A model generated the notes under the pieces. That model searched no databases. It saw nothing but the letters and a program-made list of their open reading frames with translations, and had not been told where the DNA came from. A DNA stretch of 64,000 nucleotides from Ailurus styani (Eukaryota > Chordata > Mammalia > Carnivora > Ailuridae), in NCBI GenBank assembly GCA_002007465.1, contig LNAC01001217.1, forward strand, positions 62,001 to 126,000, read 5' to 3'. This document shows positions 1-11,540 of this stretch, in pieces. A program made the translations under genes and the position numbers. The stretch's first letter is position 1, and each line of letters starts with the position of its first letter.

Positions 1-3000
1 AAAAAATTAAATTCAGTGAAATAAATCACTTACAAATAAAATCAGCCATGCATCATTGTTTAACATCGCTGGCTTCAATCCTTGCCTCTCCGAGCTTTGT
101 TGGGAGATAAGAGGGAGAGGCTTGCACTTGCACAGGGAGCCAGGAGCAGCAGGCAGAAGGCCTGAGAGATAAGCAAGCTGGCCGAGGTGCGGGAGCCCTG
201 CGATTTACATAATCACGCCTCTGCTTCCTGGTGAGGCGTCAAGAAACACAGGGATGGCCTCTATTGATCTTTGTTGAACTGGAATACTAAACAACATGAG
301 AAAGCTTATAACTTAAAGCTTTGATTAATGTTTCTTACATTAAAAAAAAAGTAGAACAGCTGTGAATTGAATTCTTTTATACACTCTGCCAACATTCTAT
401 CTAAAACCAAAAAAAAAAAAAAAAAAAATCCGTTCCAAGGGAAATGAAGATTTCATACCACTCTGGCTAGAGGTTTAAAATCATTTCTAGTGTGTAGGTG
501 AAAGAACATGAAGGATCCATGGCAAAGCTAATTTTTTTAAAGATCTCGTTCAGCTCTTTCTCATCCTCATGAGATACTGGGGCTTAATTTTTCTGTTTGG
601 GCTTTGTGTTGTTGTTGTTGTTTTAACTCTTGAGAAAGCTTTTTGTTTCTTAAAATTAGAAGAAATTAAATAATAACTAGATATTGACATTCCTTACATT
701 CCTGTTACATTCTTAAGGCTCCAGATTAAGATGGTCCTGAAACAAATATTGATAAACTTTGTTTCCCATGCATACTTTAGTGTCTGTATAAATTAATTTG
801 ATCTTTTCCAAAAGTTCACAATTCCTTAAATCAATTCAAATGAGCTAGCGTGTAGGTAACATCTTAAGTGAGTCTCCAGAAGTGATTTGGGTTTTCCAAG
901 ACCTGCTATTTGGAGGCAGTTGGCTAACAGGCTTCTTCAAGAGCATCACATTTGCCAAAGTCATTTAGCAGATAAGGGTCTGACAGCTCATGAGCGGGCA
1001 CTGGAACCAGTACAAAGGGAATGTGAAACCGAAGATGAGATACCGAGACAAATGCTGGGCTTCCTCTTCCAAATTATTAGCATCCGGATGACATTTCACG
1101 ATGTTCAGGGTGTAGGGCATTCAGTGTTGAGTGATAAAATTTTGGGTACACATATTACGCCAATCCATGAACGCGATTTTAAGTCTGAGCATCGTGTTCT
1201 CTGACACCACTTTGCGTATATGCCCACAACAAAGATTAGGAAGGAATTAGAAAAGAACTTGATGTGCACTGAAATTTGGGGGCCGTGCAGTGAGGGCGGA
1301 GCATTTCCAGACCATAAATAGGCACGTTTTCAGAAGCACATTCTCCCCTCCTTTCCCTGCCAGTTTTGCTTTTGAGGAATCCCTATCCCGGCCTGTTACC
1401 ACTTTTACAGATGAAAACTGTTTGTTGATGATGAAAAAGTTTTTCATTTACTCAGTGTTAGTCCTATTTTCTTGGGACAAGTATAGTCAAACCCTGATGA
1501 GCCAGCTAGCTTAAACTAAGAAATAGAGGTGGACTCTGCTCTTCCAAGCAGCAAGCCAACTGGAAAAATTGACCCTGAGCGGCTTAAGCCCCCACAGTGC
1601 ACTTAGGACCCAATCAGACCATCTCGGCCAGCAGTGCCATCAAAGCGGGGCCTTGGGCTCCTGCTCACATGCATATGCACAATCTGAGGAATTAGGGACT
1701 CCCAGTTTTCCTTTGTATCCTCCCCGCAAGGGGCTTTGTCGTTAATGCAGAAGGAGAATAACCTGAACCCTGTATTCCTTCCACACTGTATTTGTAACAG
1801 CAAGCAGCCCCCACTTCTAGAGGAAAGGCCTATAATATCAGCCTTGGAGTCCTACGCATAAGAAATGTGATCAGTAGGAGGGGCTTGTGCCCAAAGACAT
1901 TGCTGTTGGAAAATGCCTTCTCCTCAGACTCCCCCTGCCCCAGGGCAGTTGCTTGTCCCCCAAGGAAGCCATAGAGGGGCACACTGGCCAAGTACACATG
2001 CTTCTCTTCATGGTTCACTGTCAGCCACCAACGAGGTTGCAGGATCTTCGATTATTAGGCTCGTACTCAGCTTTTTTAAAGGGGATTTAAATATATGTAT
2101 ATTTTCCCAGTCAGAAAATGTTAATTTATAACACCACCTACCTCAAACCTATTCTGTCCACTACCTGTACTGATAATAATACCCAGTGTATACTAAGTGT
2201 TTGAGCTGCGTTTTTCTTCGCCCTGTAGTTTGCGTTCCTTGTGATTTCTTCCCTTTTGGCCAACAATTTTTATAAGGTAGCCAGTGTGAAAATATTGGCT
2301 GCAATTAACACATATGTGTGTCTGTGTGTCTGTGTGTTTGCATACATGTATATGCATGCATTGAACACACACACACGCACACACGTTGGGGTGGTGAGAG
2401 ACTCAGCTTGTGTTTTCATGCACGTCTCCAAGGAAGGGGGGCCCCCGGCGGAGAGGCCTTCAAAGGGTTAACTGGAATGGGCGCCCTCGACTGCTGGGCG
2501 GGACTGATGTAATCACTGCAGCTCACAGCCAAGTGCATCTGTTCACCATGAGGTCATTCTTCTGCATGCTAATGATTTGGAAAATCAAGTCTAATGTTTG
2601 ACATTATCGGAAAGGATATAAATAGTATAAATCTTTACTTTTTGGAAGCTCGTCTTATAAACAAGAAGAGAAAAAAAGAAACTTTAGCTTGAAGCTGAGA
2701 TTCTCCCTGCCCTAAACTGCTTTAAAGGTTGTGTCTGGACCTTAAAACCTTGGAGGAATCCACTTGTGTCTGTTGATAAATGAATCCCCAAATCACTATT
2801 ACAGTCACAGCTAGCAATTTGGTAGTGGAGGTCTACAGGTATGTCTAATTTAATATCTAATTTTAAGAATTTCCAAGTGCCTTGGTCAGACCCTCATAAA
2901 GATTGATTTTTTTCCAAAGAATGTCCCAAACCAAATTAAACAAGTTGTTCTCAGTATACGCAAATCAACTGTTTGCTAAACATGCCAACACTGGTTTCAG

Positions 3001-5084
3001 TTCCTTTCTACTTTAATATTGCTGTGGGGAGCCAGCAGAGGGAGCACAAATCTTTGTTTATTTGTGAGCCCTACATAAACACATTTGATTTCTCCAAGAT
3101 ATGGTCAGAAATACTTCCTCCTTCATGATAGGCTAAATTGTAAAGGTTCAAGGATTTATAACAAGTGGGAGGAAATTCCTCACTAGGCTCCACCAGATTC
3201 TGCCACTTTTAATGTAGGTCATATTTGGAGCTTAACCCAGATTAGTCTGAATCAGTCTTAGGATGCTGCTGCCACCGAGACTCTTATACAAAAGCGTAAG
3301 CTTTCACCAGTCACACTCATGACGTGCACGGGTGCCCTCTTGGAAAGGATTATTATGCTCACCTACCTGATAAACAAGACGCCTGTAATTTTCTCCTACA
3401 ACAAAATCAAATTAACTTCATAGAGACTATCAGAAGACTGCCTGGTATCACTGGGTTATTCTGGTGACCCTAGTAAGACTGCAGGTGTACTGGTCCCAGA
3501 GTGAATTCAGGCAACTCGATGCTACACAAACTCCTTTTATAACCCACCAGACTTTGGCAAAAGGAGTGAAGCTACACCCTGCTTCCACTTGCCAGAGACC
3601 TGAACCATGCACAGTGCTCACATGTGCCGGGACGTGGTAGGCTTGCCCTTCTGCACGCAGATCCACTGTGGCCAGTTCTCTGGCAGTTAGCATTCAGGTT
3701 GATCCCCAGACACTGCACAAAGTAGCCTCTAACTATAACCCCCCAAAAGATGACATATTTTCCCCATTCATCTACAGATTCATTTAGTCTCTCTCTGTCT
3801 CTCCCCCTCCTCTCTCTGCCGTCCTTCCTCCATTCCTCCCTCTGTGTTACAGTGTTCTTCATAAGGTTTTGATTGATAGCACTTCTTACATATTTATTCC
3901 CCCTCCTCATAAATTTGCTGAAGCCAGCAAAGAACACTGTAGAATGTTTGAGGAATCTTCAGAAGATATCAAGTCTAACCCCTTCACATTGATTTTGAGT
4001 AGGCTGAAGACCAGACCATGAAGGGACAACCGGAGGCCATGGGCAAGTTGGCAGTGGGGCCCTCACCCCTTGTTCCACACTCTCTTTTCTTCCCAAAGTG
4101 GAGTCAGGTGTGAGTGACATCCTCCAAGACTCAGGTGGTTACCACCATCCCCTGCTTGGTAAGCTGTCACCATTGGTCATGGAGTTCCTTAACAGCCACT
4201 TATAAGAATTTTTCAATGTCCAAAACCCATACTATATCAGTGTTTTTCCAACAGAGCCTGTTCATGAAAGCTGTACCTTCCTCATTGGTGTTCTCCAAAA
4301 AGTCTTCATAAGATGAGAATGAAGTTTGGGAAATGATAGTTCTGGAGATGTAAACAGCAGAAATCTCAGATTACCGGAGCTATTAGTATATGATGCTGTG
4401 GTTATTGGTTACTCGGGTGACTTTATGACTTCACTGGCTAGCACACCCATGTCATTGGGCCAGTCTGCAGGGCGGCCTCATAGCTGTGGCTGCAAAACGC
4501 TCCCAGGATTCCTCTCATTCCCACTTCTAACCAGCCACAGGGAGTGGATGAGGGAACTAAAGCCCAGAATATACTCTGACTTCACATAATGAACAAACAT
4601 GCATCAGAGGCTTCCACATGCCCTGGCTACGTCAGGCCCCAAGGGTTCAGGTAGGTCATACCAAGACCTAGAGGGGCTTCTGAATTCTGGGGGTGCTAGG
4701 ACCACAGCCAGGACCCGGGCCCAGAGCCCATGCACCCACATACTGCTGCCAAACTGTAGAATAGTGGCAGATGGCAATAGCCATCAGCAAACCTTTAATC
4801 CTTCATACTCCATGACCAGGGTTTGATAAGTTTCCTCCATCAGTATTTAATACAGCCCAGGCTTGCCTTCTTTTGCTTGTCTTCCTCACATACAGCCACC
4901 TCGGTCTCTCAAATTCTACTGTCTTCCTGTCCTCCTTGCTCAACGCTGCCCAGAACCTTCCACCTGGCACCAGCCTCCCCAGCTGCCTTGGAGGCTCCTT
5001 GCAGGGAGGAGGGATTCCCCTGGGAAGGCTGGGTTCTGCAGCCAGATAGCTGGAGTCTTCTGTGTTCCAGTGTGTGTCCTCAGC
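1..5084. other. Gene-free region, far downstream of INSM1
   Basis: No exon, RNA gene or young repeat recognised. It has a 20-base A run at 409-428, a CpG-retaining 105-codon open block at 860-1210, a microsatellite at 2.3 kb and unique AT-rich sequence at 2460-3100 with a POU-type site. Other short open frames look random. Confidence 0.5.
2303..2390. repeat. (TG)n facing (CA)n microsatellites
   Basis: Imperfect TG run, a spacer of about 25 bases with palindromic ATGCATGCAT, then an imperfect CA run. The two arms are reverse complements of each other. Confidence 0.85.
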
Positions 5085-5220
5085 TCAGTTATCTGTCACT
5101 CTGTGACTCAGTGTGATTCTGTAAAATGGGTATAAGAACCCTCCTTAAAGGGTATTCATAAGGATTCAGCAAGTTAATATGTGTAAGGAGATGAGTACAG
5201 TGCCTGGCACATAGGGACCC
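5085..5220 (+). mobile_element. MIR SINE
   Basis: TGTGACTCAGTGTGATTCTG, TAAAATGGGTATAAGAACCC, AGTGCCTGGCACATAGGGAC: the ancient tRNA-derived MIR core and tail. Confidence 0.75.
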
Positions 5221-5778
5221 CTCAGCCAGTGTTTGCTGGGCTGTCATGCCCACGTTTTTCCTCAGTCCGCCTATGCAACCCTCTGCCTCTTCCAGCCCGT
5301 CTCCTTTCTGCCTTCCTCTTAGAATATGTGCCTCCTGAGTCTTCCTTTCTCATCCTGGAATACACCGCTGCCTGCCCAGCGGCCTGTCTTCTAGAAGGGG
5401 AGCACAGGCCAGGGACCACAACTGTGGAAATGCCATTCCAGGGCCCACCCTGTGGGGACAGTCCCACTCATCAGAGCCATGGCTGCTGACTTGTTATTAA
5501 TGTTAGCTAAAGACTCAGATGAAAGCTCAGAACTCCATTTAGATCATCCAGAAGTTTCCCTTAAATACAAGTGCTCTTATATCATGGTCTATTCAAGAAC
5601 TCAGGGCCACCTCCACTCAGCACCCTCAAAACACTTGGTTGTAGGCAAACAAGTGTTGCCACATGGCCGACAACTAACCACCCTACTCAGTCCTCCCATC
5701 CCAACCCCTCGCAGAGCCAGCCCAATCTTCCTATCTACATAACCAGCTTAATTCTGACCCCTTTTGCATATGACGTAT

Positions 5779-5962
5779 TTTTTTTTAAAGATATAACTAT
5801 TTATTTGAGAGAGAGAGCAGGAGTGAGGGACAGAGGGAGAGGGAAAGAGAGAATCTCAGCAGACTCCCTGCTGAGCTTGGAGCCCAACACAGGGCTTGAT
5901 CTCATGACCTGAGCCAAAATCAAAAGTCAGACGATCAACTGACTGAGCCACCCAGGCACCCC
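5779..5962 (-). mobile_element. CAN SINE
   Basis: Reads T-run, TTATTTGAGAGAGAG..., then ...ACTGAGCCACCCAGGCACCCC, the reverse complement of a carnivoran tRNA-derived SINE. Flanked by ATGACGTAT (5770-5778) and ATGACATAT (5963-5971), a target-site duplication with one mismatch. Confidence 0.9.
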
Positions 5963-6267
5963 ATGACATATATATATATTTTAAACTAAAGTGTATTCTT
6001 CCTGAAAAGGTGATAAAGTATTCATAGGATTTCTTTAAACCACCCATAATCCCATCTCCCAAGCCCACCTACAAATTCCCATGTAACCCTGGTCTGGGGT
6101 GTGGCCTAGGCATGAGTACTTTCTTTTAAAAACTCCTGAGGGCATTGAACTATGCAAGCAGGACTGAGAACCACTGTTAAGGCATCAAGGTAATGCTTGG
6201 CTTCTCATTTTAGTGCCATTTAACTTGTCATTACTTCTATCTTGGTTTTTCTTAGCCTATATAAATC

Positions 6268-6302
6268 GTGTGTGTGTGTGTGCGCGCACGGGCACGCGTG
6301 TG
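6268..6302. repeat. (TG)n/(CG) alternating purine-pyrimidine run
   Basis: CGTGTGTGTGTGTGTGCGCGC followed by ACGGGCACGCGTGTG. The alternating pattern favours Z-DNA. Confidence 0.85.
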
Positions 6303-8976
6303 TTCTATCTATAATGGGCAGTAAATTCTTTAGAGAATGACACATGTATGACTTCTTTCTTAAAACATATGCAAGAGGAATACAATAGAAATGTGGTTGG
6401 AAAGATTCAGGCTGTTGCTTGTCTCTAGGCCATAGATGTCTGTTGGGCCTCAGGCAGAGCACAAACTCCTGTGATTGTGTTTGGAGGCCCCCTCCCTGCC
6501 CAGTCTCCTAGTGAAAGTGGACTGGTGGTGAGCAAGCAATATGGCCAAAGCCTGGTGTGAGAAAGGCAGGGAGAGCCAGGGCCTGGGTACTCCACAGACC
6601 GCATAATGCAGTTTGAATAACTGAAATGTGATGCAGGATACTTTAATAAACAATACTGTGGGTTTTGAAGAGAATTCTTCATTGCTCTGTTCAGCAACAG
6701 ATTTTGCTACATGCTTATTCATCCCTTTTTCCCTCTTAAAATGCTTTTATTCTCCTCAGTGTCCTCTCAGGGAGGTGGAAGAAAGAGAGGAGACAGACAT
6801 TTGTTCCAATAGGAAATGATGGTACACTCTGTCCCATGGGGTCATCTCTGAATTGGCCCCACCCTCCTCCGCCCTTGGGACTGTGGTGGGTACTTTAAGG
6901 GAACACGAAGGCTCTGGAAGCTTCATTTTCAATGTCTCCCCTACCCTTCTGGAACTTGCAGTCTTGTTAGGGAAGAGCAGGTATTCATGAACCACTAAAA
7001 CATGGCTAATTACAAGTAAGCCCAGATGAGTTACCTCCAAGCCGTCACCACATATTTAAAAGATACAGTTCAAAGAAAGAAAGAAAAATACAGTGAGCCA
7101 GTGGTTTGGGTCAGTTGGGTTGAGATTTCCCTGAGATGAGTTGTGCCATCTGCTTTTTGAGAAGAGACAGGAAATTTACCTGATCTGTATTAGACACACT
7201 ATTACGCCTTCCTGCCAATTTTCAACTTTCCCACATTGGCTAAGAATTGGGATGTCTGAGAACTGGAAGGCCGTGGATAAGAAGAATAATATGAGGGACA
7301 GTCAACGTGGGAAGAGCAGAGGAAGAAATGACTCCTTTCAGGACTCTGTGGGGACTCTCCTACCCCCCAGGGCTGGTACGGAGGTTGGGGGTGTTCACAG
7401 ATTCCCAGAAAAAGAAGGGACCCAAGATGATTCATTCTAAAGTATTGACATCACATTGAAATTGTTCCTTTGGAAGAACTTGAAGATGCTGCTTTTTCTG
7501 TGAAATGCAGTCTTCAGTTTAGTTCTGATTTCTCAGTCCTTACAGGGTTTTAAATGCAAGTGGCATCTTCCTCCCTGCCTCACTGCTAATTACGGTTCCC
7601 GTGACACTTTTGCAGTTGCCAAGAGATGGCCGGCAGGTACCAAGAATTTTTCTCAGAGACAATTTTTGGAAATGACTCTTAATTAAAGCTTATTTCAAAT
7701 AACCTTGAGGATTTGTTTCAGAAGAATCTGGAGCTTCCAACACCCCATGTTCACGTTCCTTGTGAACCACGGCTGTGACCGTCGTGTTCTCCTGGTTCTA
7801 GCAGGTGGGAACAGGTGCAAACCCCAGCCAGTAGGGAGGGTTCCCGGAAAACTCCATGGTTTTGCTTGAATTTCTATTTCACAACAACTAAACCAAAGCA
7901 GAGGCCAAGTGGAAGCTCTCTTAATAGCATTTAAATCCGCTGATGGAAAAAAGAACGAATATTTTATACTATCCTTTTCCAGAAGTCTATGTGACGCCGA
8001 CCAGGAAGTAAACCTCTGCATAGCATAATAAAGAGAAAAGCTGGTAACTTTTCTCCAATTAACCTTCAAAGGCCCCCAAAAGGTCAGGGAGGAAAAAAAA
8101 TCCCTAAAAAATGGGAAACGTGCCAGTCAACTTCGTTTAAAAATAAAATAAAATAACCGATTTAGAGCATTGACATGGCCAAAATTCATTTCTCATCCCA
8201 GAAGAAACCTCACAGCATCTCTGTAAAGAGTATAAAGAGAGAAAGAAAAGACAAAACCCTGTTTTTCGGCCACTTCAGGAATAGGAGACAATAAAATCCC
8301 AGATGCATAGAGGACACATCCCATTACCTGTGTCCCCACGCCAGGCCCCTCCGGCGTCGCCCCCGCCCCTACCCCCTAGTGTTCAGCCATTACCTGTGGC
8401 AGTGTCCTCGGCCTACACGGTCACCCAGCTTGTCTCTTCTCTCCAGCAAGGTTGTCTGACCTTGGCATTGCCTGAGGGTGAAGAAAGCCGCTGCAGGTCT
8501 TCCAGGACTCAGGTGGCAGGGTCCTGTTCCCGCCGCCCTGATCTCAGGCAAAACGATGGAGTGCAGGTTCTCCTGCCATGGCTGCTGAGATATGCCGGGC
8601 AGACCCTGCCGCTGGTTTGCATCCCAGAGCCCGTGTGTGGTAGTTAGGGAAACCCTGCTCCCTAGCTCTGTCCCCAGGGCTCGGAGAAGCAGCTAGCAAA
8701 ACAGCCCAACTCTGGTTAACGGCAGAGCTCTGTGTAACATCTGGGCATGCAGCGTTCTGAGTCCAGGCTCTCCTGACCAGGGTATGTTGGCCCACCCAAC
8801 AACATCAGGGCAAGAGTCCCAGAGAGAAGGGATGACCGCAGAGAAGAAAGAAAGAAGCCAGAAATGGGACTCCTCGGACCACTGGGCTGACTCTGCTCTT
8901 TGTTCCAATCACCCAAAGTTGGTGACTTGCCAGACACCATATTTAGATATCAAAACTCAGACCAACTCAACTGTGG
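6303..8976. other. Gene-free stretch
   Basis: Mostly unique sequence without identifiable exon or repeat. Proline-rich open frames around 8303-8647 arise from local GC content and resemble nothing known. Confidence 0.45.
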
Positions 8977-9151
8977 CTTCACTCTGGCTCAGGTCATGAT
9001 CTCAGTGTCCTAGGATGGAGCCCCACAGCGGGTTCTCTGCTCAGCAGGGAGTCTTCTTCTCCCTCTCTCTTTGCCCCTCCCCCCCATTCATGCCCTCACA
9101 CGCTCTCTCGCTCTCTCTCAAATAAAATCTTTGAAAAAAATAAAATAAAAT
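8977..9151 (+). mobile_element. CAN SINE, 5'-truncated
   Basis: Starts within the tRNA-like part (GGCTCAGGTCATGATCTCAG), continues through CTGCTCAGCAGGGAGTC and a CT-rich stretch to AATAAAATCTTTG and an A-rich tail. The promoter head is missing. Confidence 0.85.
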
Positions 9152-9470
9152 GGGCCTCACTGAGAAGGTGACATTTGAGGATAGGCTTGAAGGAAGTGAG
9201 GGAGAAAGCCATTTAAATCTTGGGGGAAACCCCTCCAGGCACAGGGAACAGCAAATGCAAAGGCTCTAAGGCTGGTGCTTTTCTGGCATGACTGAGGAAC
9301 AGTGATTAGGATAGAGCAAACAAGGGAGTGAGTTGGAGGAGGAAGGTCAGAACAGCCTCACAGGCCTAGAGAAAGACCTTGGCTGTTACTTTAGTGAGCT
9401 GGCCAGATCCTGGAGGATGTTAAGCAGTGGGGTCACATGATATGATTCTTGATGAAAAAGATCACTCTGA
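9152..9470 (-). mobile_element. L2 LINE fragment
   Basis: Reverse complement of the L2 3' region: GAAGGTGACATTTGAGGATAG, CAGGCACAGGGAACAGCAAA, TGCAAAGGCTCTAAGGC. Ancient mammalian repeat. Confidence 0.75.
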
Positions 9471-11074
9471 TTCCTGTGGGGAGGATATTCTAGGGGAAAA
9501 GCGGGAGGGAGACTATTTAGATAATATTTTGTTCCCCATGTATTCCCATCCCCTGCTACACAGCAGGAACAGAATACATGTTGACTAATGAACGAATGTT
9601 GTGATCCTGAACATTCTCCATGGGGCCACTAGAGGGGCCCCCGGTGACGACCCCTATCCCCAGTACCACAAAATGCAGCCCCTAACTGGAACGAACAGGT
9701 GAGGGGAGCGTGGTGACACCCACCTCTTCTAGGGGAAGATTTGCGTGGTGGGAGGAAAGAAGTGAAAACAAGATGGGGCAGCACTTTCACCTGTAGTGGC
9801 ATGTCCCCCACCTGCTTAAGACTCCCCACCCCCAGACTCACACAGAATCCAGTGGTCAGGAAACGTGGGCTAGCATGGAGAATCATGGTAGATAACCATC
9901 CCTGGTACACAGAACATTGAAGATACATAAAAGGACTCGTGATGAGCCACAAGGGCTAGGGTACAAGAGTGATGGTTCCTTAGCACTGTTTGCTCTGAGA
10001 AAAATAATCTCTAGAACAATCGACAAGTAGTAAAGCCTCTTTACCTATGTGTAGAAATCATATTACTGCACACTCTCCCCCACATCTGCCTTCCACAGGG
10101 CAAGAGTCGTCTCTTTAGCAGTTTGGGAACTGGGGAGGGTTGGTTTTTTCATTATCAGGCAGCTGGTTGCGTCAAGACCGCGACTCAAGCGCTTAGCCAG
10201 ATGAGCCTTGTCGCCCACTCGGAGAGTCCCGCTGCTTCTTGGTGCCTGCTTGGTGACTTCTTTTGTGGCAAAGGCAAAATGCTCCCCCCACAAAGGCAGA
10301 AAGGACTATTTTATAGGACTTCTGAGCTCCACAGTGTGTCCAGTGACAAATGCACATCCACTTCGACAGAGATAACTGAGAAATGTAATTGAAAGTTAAC
10401 CAAAGTGTTGCCTACCTTAGAAGGCAAATGAAACACCAACAGAAAGAATTCACACATAGAAAACATCTTAATTGTGGAATAAGACTGCTTCCTTTGTGTC
10501 TGAAGACAACAGGGCAGCTTTTGTCAGTGAAACAACAGACAGTCCCATTGTTTCTTTGATGTTTGTTCAGACACCTCAGACACACACCTGGAACTCGCTG
10601 TCTTCCCTCAAGTCATCGCAGATGTCACTGCTACGTTTTCCTGAATGTCTGATTACTAGAGAATGTAAAAAGTTGTCCCGAGCTGCACACAGAATCCTAG
10701 TGTGTCCTGAGGGGAATTACACTATAATCCTACCTCGCCACCCCAGGGCACTCCTGAGTGTTCATAGGACAGACAAACTCAAGTTAGGATAAACCCAAGA
10801 GAACTTCAAAGGGAAGAGTAGTGTATGGTCCGAGGGGCAGCCCCATCTTTTTTGCTCTGAGGATGGTTGAGAGTTTGTGGTGTGACACACAGGAGGAGAG
10901 TTGTCGCTGGCATCCGCTAGGTGACCCTGTCTCCCTGCCCCTTGGGCACCCACGAGGGACCTGATTTTTCCGAAACTTGTAGCCACTTCCGTTGTGCCAC
11001 TCTGGGAAAGGGTGTGACAGTGGTGCTGCCCAGATCACATTCTGCTCCTTTTTGCCACTTTTTCCAAACCGCAT

Positions 11075-11540
11075 TATTGAACTAAAATTCAACTACCTAT
11101 AATTCATCCGTTTAAAGTATATAATTTGACATTTGTAGTATATAGTCACAGGTTGTGCCACCGTCATCACAGTCTAATTTTAGAACTTTTTAATTTGTCC
11201 TAAAACAAACAAAAACCATAGACCTGTTAGCAGTCAATCCCCACTCCCCCTGCCACCCCCCAGCCCCCCGGGCAACCACTAGTCTACTTTCCGTCTCTCT
11301 GTATCTGCCTATTCTGGACATTTCGTATAAATGGACTCACACAGCATGTGGTCTTTGGTGACTGGCTTCTTTCACTCAGCATGTCCTCGGGTTCATCCGT
11401 GTGGTAGCTTATATTGCCAAATAAATATTCCAGTGTAAAGGTAGGCCACATTCTGGTTGTCCATTCATTAGTTGATGGACGTTTGGCTATTCCTACTTTT
11501 GGCTGTTAGGAATATTGCTGCTATAAGCATGTCTGTACTG
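11075..11540 (-). mobile_element. L1 3'-end fragment
   Basis: Plus strand shows the familiar reverse L1 3' sequence: CCCCGGGCAACCACTAGTCTAC, TATAAATGGACTCACACAGC, TTAGTTGATGGACGTTTGG, GGAATATTGCTGCTATAAGC. Old and diverged. Confidence 0.8.

Noticed and set aside
2241..2471. Open frames over the TG/CA microsatellite
   Set aside because: Cys/Val and His/Thr repeats are translations of simple sequence.
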